Assembly: GCA_025463905.1 (NCBI GenBank)
Contig: JAODBJ010000134.1
Coordinates: 1 to 34,575 of the forward strand
Length of the DNA stretch: 34,575 nt
Reading direction: 5' to 3'
Origin: Actinomycetes bacterium
GTDB taxonomy: Bacteria; Actinomycetota; Acidimicrobiia; IMCC26256; PALSA-610
Shown here: one piece after another, positions 32,695 to 34,575 of the stretch
Layout of the letters: every line of letters starts with the position of its first letter
How positions within the stretch are numbered: the stretch's first letter is position 1
Notes under the pieces: model-generated
Database searches by the model: none
Told to the model about the DNA's origin: nothing
What the model saw: the letters and a program-made list of their open reading frames with translations, nothing else
Translations under genes and position numbers: made by a program

Positions 32695-32725
32695 TTGACT
32701 TAAAGCGAACTTCAAGTTGTACCGT
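32695..32725 (+). promoter_or_regulatory. MerR/SoxR-type promoter with 19-bp spacer and dyad
   Basis: -35 TTGACT (32695-32700) and -10 TACCGT (32720-32725) are separated by 19 bp, the over-long spacing typical of MerR-activated promoters. A dyad ACTTAAAG-CGAA-CTTCAAGT (32698-32717, 7 of 8 arm positions matching) lies largely within the spacer. The predicted transcription start is at about the ATG at 32734, giving a leaderless mRNA. Confidence 0.7.
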
Positions 32726-32733
32726 CCACTCGT

Positions 32734-34242
32734 ATGCAGCCTTCCGAATTGAGCGGCATCAGTCCCGACGAATTTCAGGCCGAATACGACCGGCGGGGCG
32801 TGGCCACGTGGTCACGCCAGCGCCTCGTCGCCGCCGCCACTCGCACGATTGCGGTCCCGCGGCGCGCGGCCGCGGACTCGTTCGTGTTGCACGCGCCGCT
32901 CGAACTGCTGGCCCGGGCGGCGCTGTTGCGTTTCGTCGCACCGGCGGCCGAAGACGCGGGCCGCCGGCGCCTCGTATGGCTGGCCGCCTCATACGACGCC
33001 GCGGGCGCACCGGTGGACGAGCTCGCACCCGGTGCGCCTCCGACCCTCGAAGCGGCAGCTGCAACCCTTGTCGCCGCCATCACGGATGGCGACCTCGACG
33101 CCGTCGACCGCTATGCGACATTCATCGGCGGTAACGCGACGCCGCGCGACGTGCACCGACTGCTCGCCGGCGCGGTTGCGCCGTCGTTGGCCGCGGCCGG
33201 TCACGCGCCGATCTTGTTCAACTTGCTGCCTCACGGCGACGGGCAGTCGACGCTGCTACGCGGCCCGGCGCGTGAACTCGCGTGCCATCCCGATTGGCAG
33301 CTGCACTGGTTCGACGATGCAACCGAAACTGCCGAAGCGGCCGCACCGACATCGCTGCTCGACGCGTTGCTCGATGTCCCGATGCTCGGTCTGCCGGGCA
33401 GCGACTTCATCTACCCGGTGATGTCGCAAGTGCAGGACAGCGGGCTTGCGGCCAAATTGCTGGCCGGCCCGCTCGGTGCGCAAACCGATCCTCGGCAGGC
33501 CGGCCGCGAGATACTCCGGGTCGCGGCGTGGTCGATGCTGCAAGAACCGCCCGATCACGCGCCCTACGGCTGGACGCATTGCCTCACGATGCCGCAGGCA
33601 GTTCTCGGATGCGCCGGCACGGGCTTCCCGGTCCGCGTCGCGCTGGCGATCGCGGCGACGCATGTGGCCGGGTTCCGGGCCGCGTTGGGTCAGCGTCATC
33701 TCGTAGCGGATGCGGTGCCGTCGGCGACGCCAGAAACCGACTGGCGCAGCGCGCTCGACGCCGAGCCCGCAGTTGCCGCGGCGTCCGTGTGGCACGCAGC
33801 GCCGTCGGAAGTCGACGCCATCGTCACCGAGCTGGCCGGCCGCGCGTCCGCACACTACGACGCGCATCTCGTGAAATACACGCTCGCCTGCCTCGACGCG
33901 CGCAACACCGACCCGCAGTACGAACGCACCTACCTCGCCGCCGCCGCCTCCCTCACCGCCTGGTGGCAAGCCTCATCGTTAGTGGCTGCCGCGGCGGGCG
34001 GTGGCGTCGATGGTGACGGCGACGAGAAGCACGATCGCGGTGACGATGAACTTCGACGCGGCGTTGAAACCCTGCAAGCCCATGCCGTTGTCGATCGCGG
34101 CGATCACGACGCCGCCGAGCACCGCGTGGATCGCCTTGCCTCGTCCACCGAAGAGGCTCGTTCCGCCGATGACCGCGGCCGCAACCGCGTACAGCACGAG
34201 GTTGCCGCCATCGAGGTTCGTCGACACGGACCGCAACCTTGA
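32734..34242 (+). CDS. Possible questin-oxidase-like (DUF4243) protein under SoxR-type control; 3' end anomalous
   Basis: The open frame gives 502 aa, but only residues 1 to about 415 look like a real protein. That part is Ala-rich and helical with conserved-looking SFVLHAPLELLARAALLRF, GHAPILFNLLPHGDGQSTLL, YGWTHCLTMPQAVL and AATHVAGFRAALG. This loosely recalls the questin oxidase-like family (Baeyer-Villiger-type cleavage of anthraquinones); I hold that at about 0.35. From about 33980 the frame runs 264 nt antisense to the permease and turns into low-complexity charged sequence. A TAG at 33980-33982, one frame away, would end the gene exactly against the permease stop, so a frameshift or lost stop is likely. 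The promoter is MerR-type with a dyad. Confidence 0.8.
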   Translation: MQPSELSGISPDEFQAEYDRRGVATWSRQRLVAAATRTIAVPRRAAADSFVLHAPLELLARAALLRFVAPAAEDAGRRRLVWLAASYDAAGAPVDELAPGAPPTLEAAAATLVAAITDGDLDAVDRYATFIGGNATPRDVHRLLAGAVAPSLAAAGHAPILFNLLPHGDGQSTLLRGPARELACHPDWQLHWFDDATETAEAAAPTSLLDALLDVPMLGLPGSDFIYPVMSQVQDSGLAAKLLAGPLGAQTDPRQAGREILRVAAWSMLQEPPDHAPYGWTHCLTMPQAVLGCAGTGFPVRVALAIAATHVAGFRAALGQRHLVADAVPSATPETDWRSALDAEPAVAAASVWHAAPSEVDAIVTELAGRASAHYDAHLVKYTLACLDARNTDPQYERTYLAAAASLTAWWQASSLVAAAAGGGVDGDGDEKHDRGDDELRRGVETLQAHAVVDRGDHDAAEHRVDRLASSTEEARSADDRGRNRVQHEVAAIEVRRHGPQP

Positions 34243-34575
34243 CGCGTAGATGATCCCCGCGATGCCCGCGGTCATCGACGCGAACATGAAGCACAACGTG
34301 CGCACCCCGGCGACGCTGATACCGGCGCGACGCGCAGCTTCGGTGTTGCCGCCGATGGCGTACACGTAGCGGCCGAACTTGGTGCGCCCGAGCAGGAAGG
34401 TCCAGGCCGTGACCACGCCGAGCACGATGACGACCACCCAAGGCACGCCGCGGATCGGGAAAAGGAACCCACGGTTGGTGTTGCAGATCAACACGAGGAC
34501 AATGCCGGCGACCGCGGTGGCGGCGATCTTCACCATGGTGAAACTGAGGGGCGGTGCGACCAACCCGCTCGAACG
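33979..34575 (-). CDS. Sugar ABC transporter permease, XylH/RbsC type (N-terminus cut by window edge)
   Basis: C-terminal 198 residues of a BPD_transp_2 family inner-membrane permease for a monosaccharide such as xylose or ribose. The family signature GRYVYAIGGNTEAARRAGIS is present, followed by GIAGIIYASRLRSVSTNLDG, AAVIGGTSLFGGRGKAIHAV and a final hydrophobic segment. The frame is open to the right edge, and about half of the protein lies outside. The ATPase and binding-protein partners are not in the window. The stop TAA (33981-33979) is overlapped by the anomalous 3' end of the plus-strand gene. Confidence 0.95.
   Translation of the reverse strand, partial: RSSGLVAPPLSFTMVKIAATAVAGIVLVLICNTNRGFLFPIRGVPWVVVIVLGVVTAWTFLLGRTKFGRYVYAIGGNTEAARRAGISVAGVRTLCFMFASMTAGIAGIIYASRLRSVSTNLDGGNLVLYAVAAAVIGGTSLFGGRGKAIHAVLGGVVIAAIDNGMGLQGFNAASKFIVTAIVLLVAVTIDATARRGSH

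Noticed and set aside
32068-32703. Plus-strand open frame of 211 codons
   Set aside because: It mostly lies antisense to soxR and shows no domain.
1-34575. tRNA, rRNA or CRISPR array
   Set aside because: No cloverleaf-like conserved elements, ribosomal segments or regularly spaced repeats were found by eye. The short tandem repeats found are coding or promoter repeats.

Overview
The window is GC-rich, gene-dense chromosomal DNA that looks like an actinomycete-type bacterium (phylum Actinomycetota; class Acidimicrobiia is my best guess, from gene content only). Supporting signs are a MurT/GatD peptidoglycan-amidation pair, a GAF-ANTAR regulator beside a STAS protein, a DUF2127 membrane protein, a SoxR-type regulator, a possible DUF5655 remnant, many GTG/TTG starts, and several genes with a TAnnnT -10 hexamer 6-8 nt before the start codon (leaderless-type promoters). 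I see no tRNA, rRNA, CRISPR array, insertion sequence or phage gene.

Layout. 1-4846: exported hydrolases, namely a partial secreted SGNH hydrolase (minus) divergent from two tandem secreted S8 subtilases. Both subtilases end in a strict Trp-x4 pentad tail. 4877-7402: a membrane GAF-GGDEF-EAL cyclic-di-GMP protein. 7417-10412 (minus): an unknown membrane protein and an acyltransferase-3/SGNH protein whose start codon appears to be lost or non-canonical. 10490-15024: small enzymes (two VOC proteins, thioredoxin, Zn alcohol dehydrogenase, diiron-type MBL protein) and a DUF2127 protein. A CsoR/CstR-like operator sits in front of the thioredoxin gene. 15122-17291 (minus): a large LuxR-type regulator behind a SnoaL-like gene. 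17329-19318: murT-gatD. 19532-20601: STAS and GAF-ANTAR signalling genes. 20625-21839 (minus): a flippase-like membrane protein. 22036-24242: two proline-rich exported or membrane-anchored proteins and an ApbE flavinyltransferase in one tight cluster. 24317-25573 (minus): a second acyltransferase-3. 25799-28262: metY-metX methionine biosynthesis, preceded by a palindrome-rich control region. 28269-31538 (minus): two exported hydrolases (PF04185 phosphoesterase and a DUF6351 lipoprotein). 31560-32010: a possible DUF5655 remnant and a small GNAT gene. 32224-33982: soxR and a divergent gene under a MerR-type promoter. 33979-34575 (minus): the C-terminal part of a sugar ABC permease.

Themes. Much of the window serves the cell envelope: secreted proteases and esterases, O-acylation, peptidoglycan amidation, lipid or glycan flipping and extracytoplasmic flavinylation. 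A second theme is redox and sulfur: thioredoxin under a putative sulfur/copper operator, a SoxR-controlled gene, the diiron MBL protein, and metY/metX. The strongest candidates for something undescribed are the Trp-x4 subtilase tails, the two proline-rich proteins tied to ApbE, and the soxR/divergent-oxidase-like pair. All functions are inferred by reading motifs; no database search was run.
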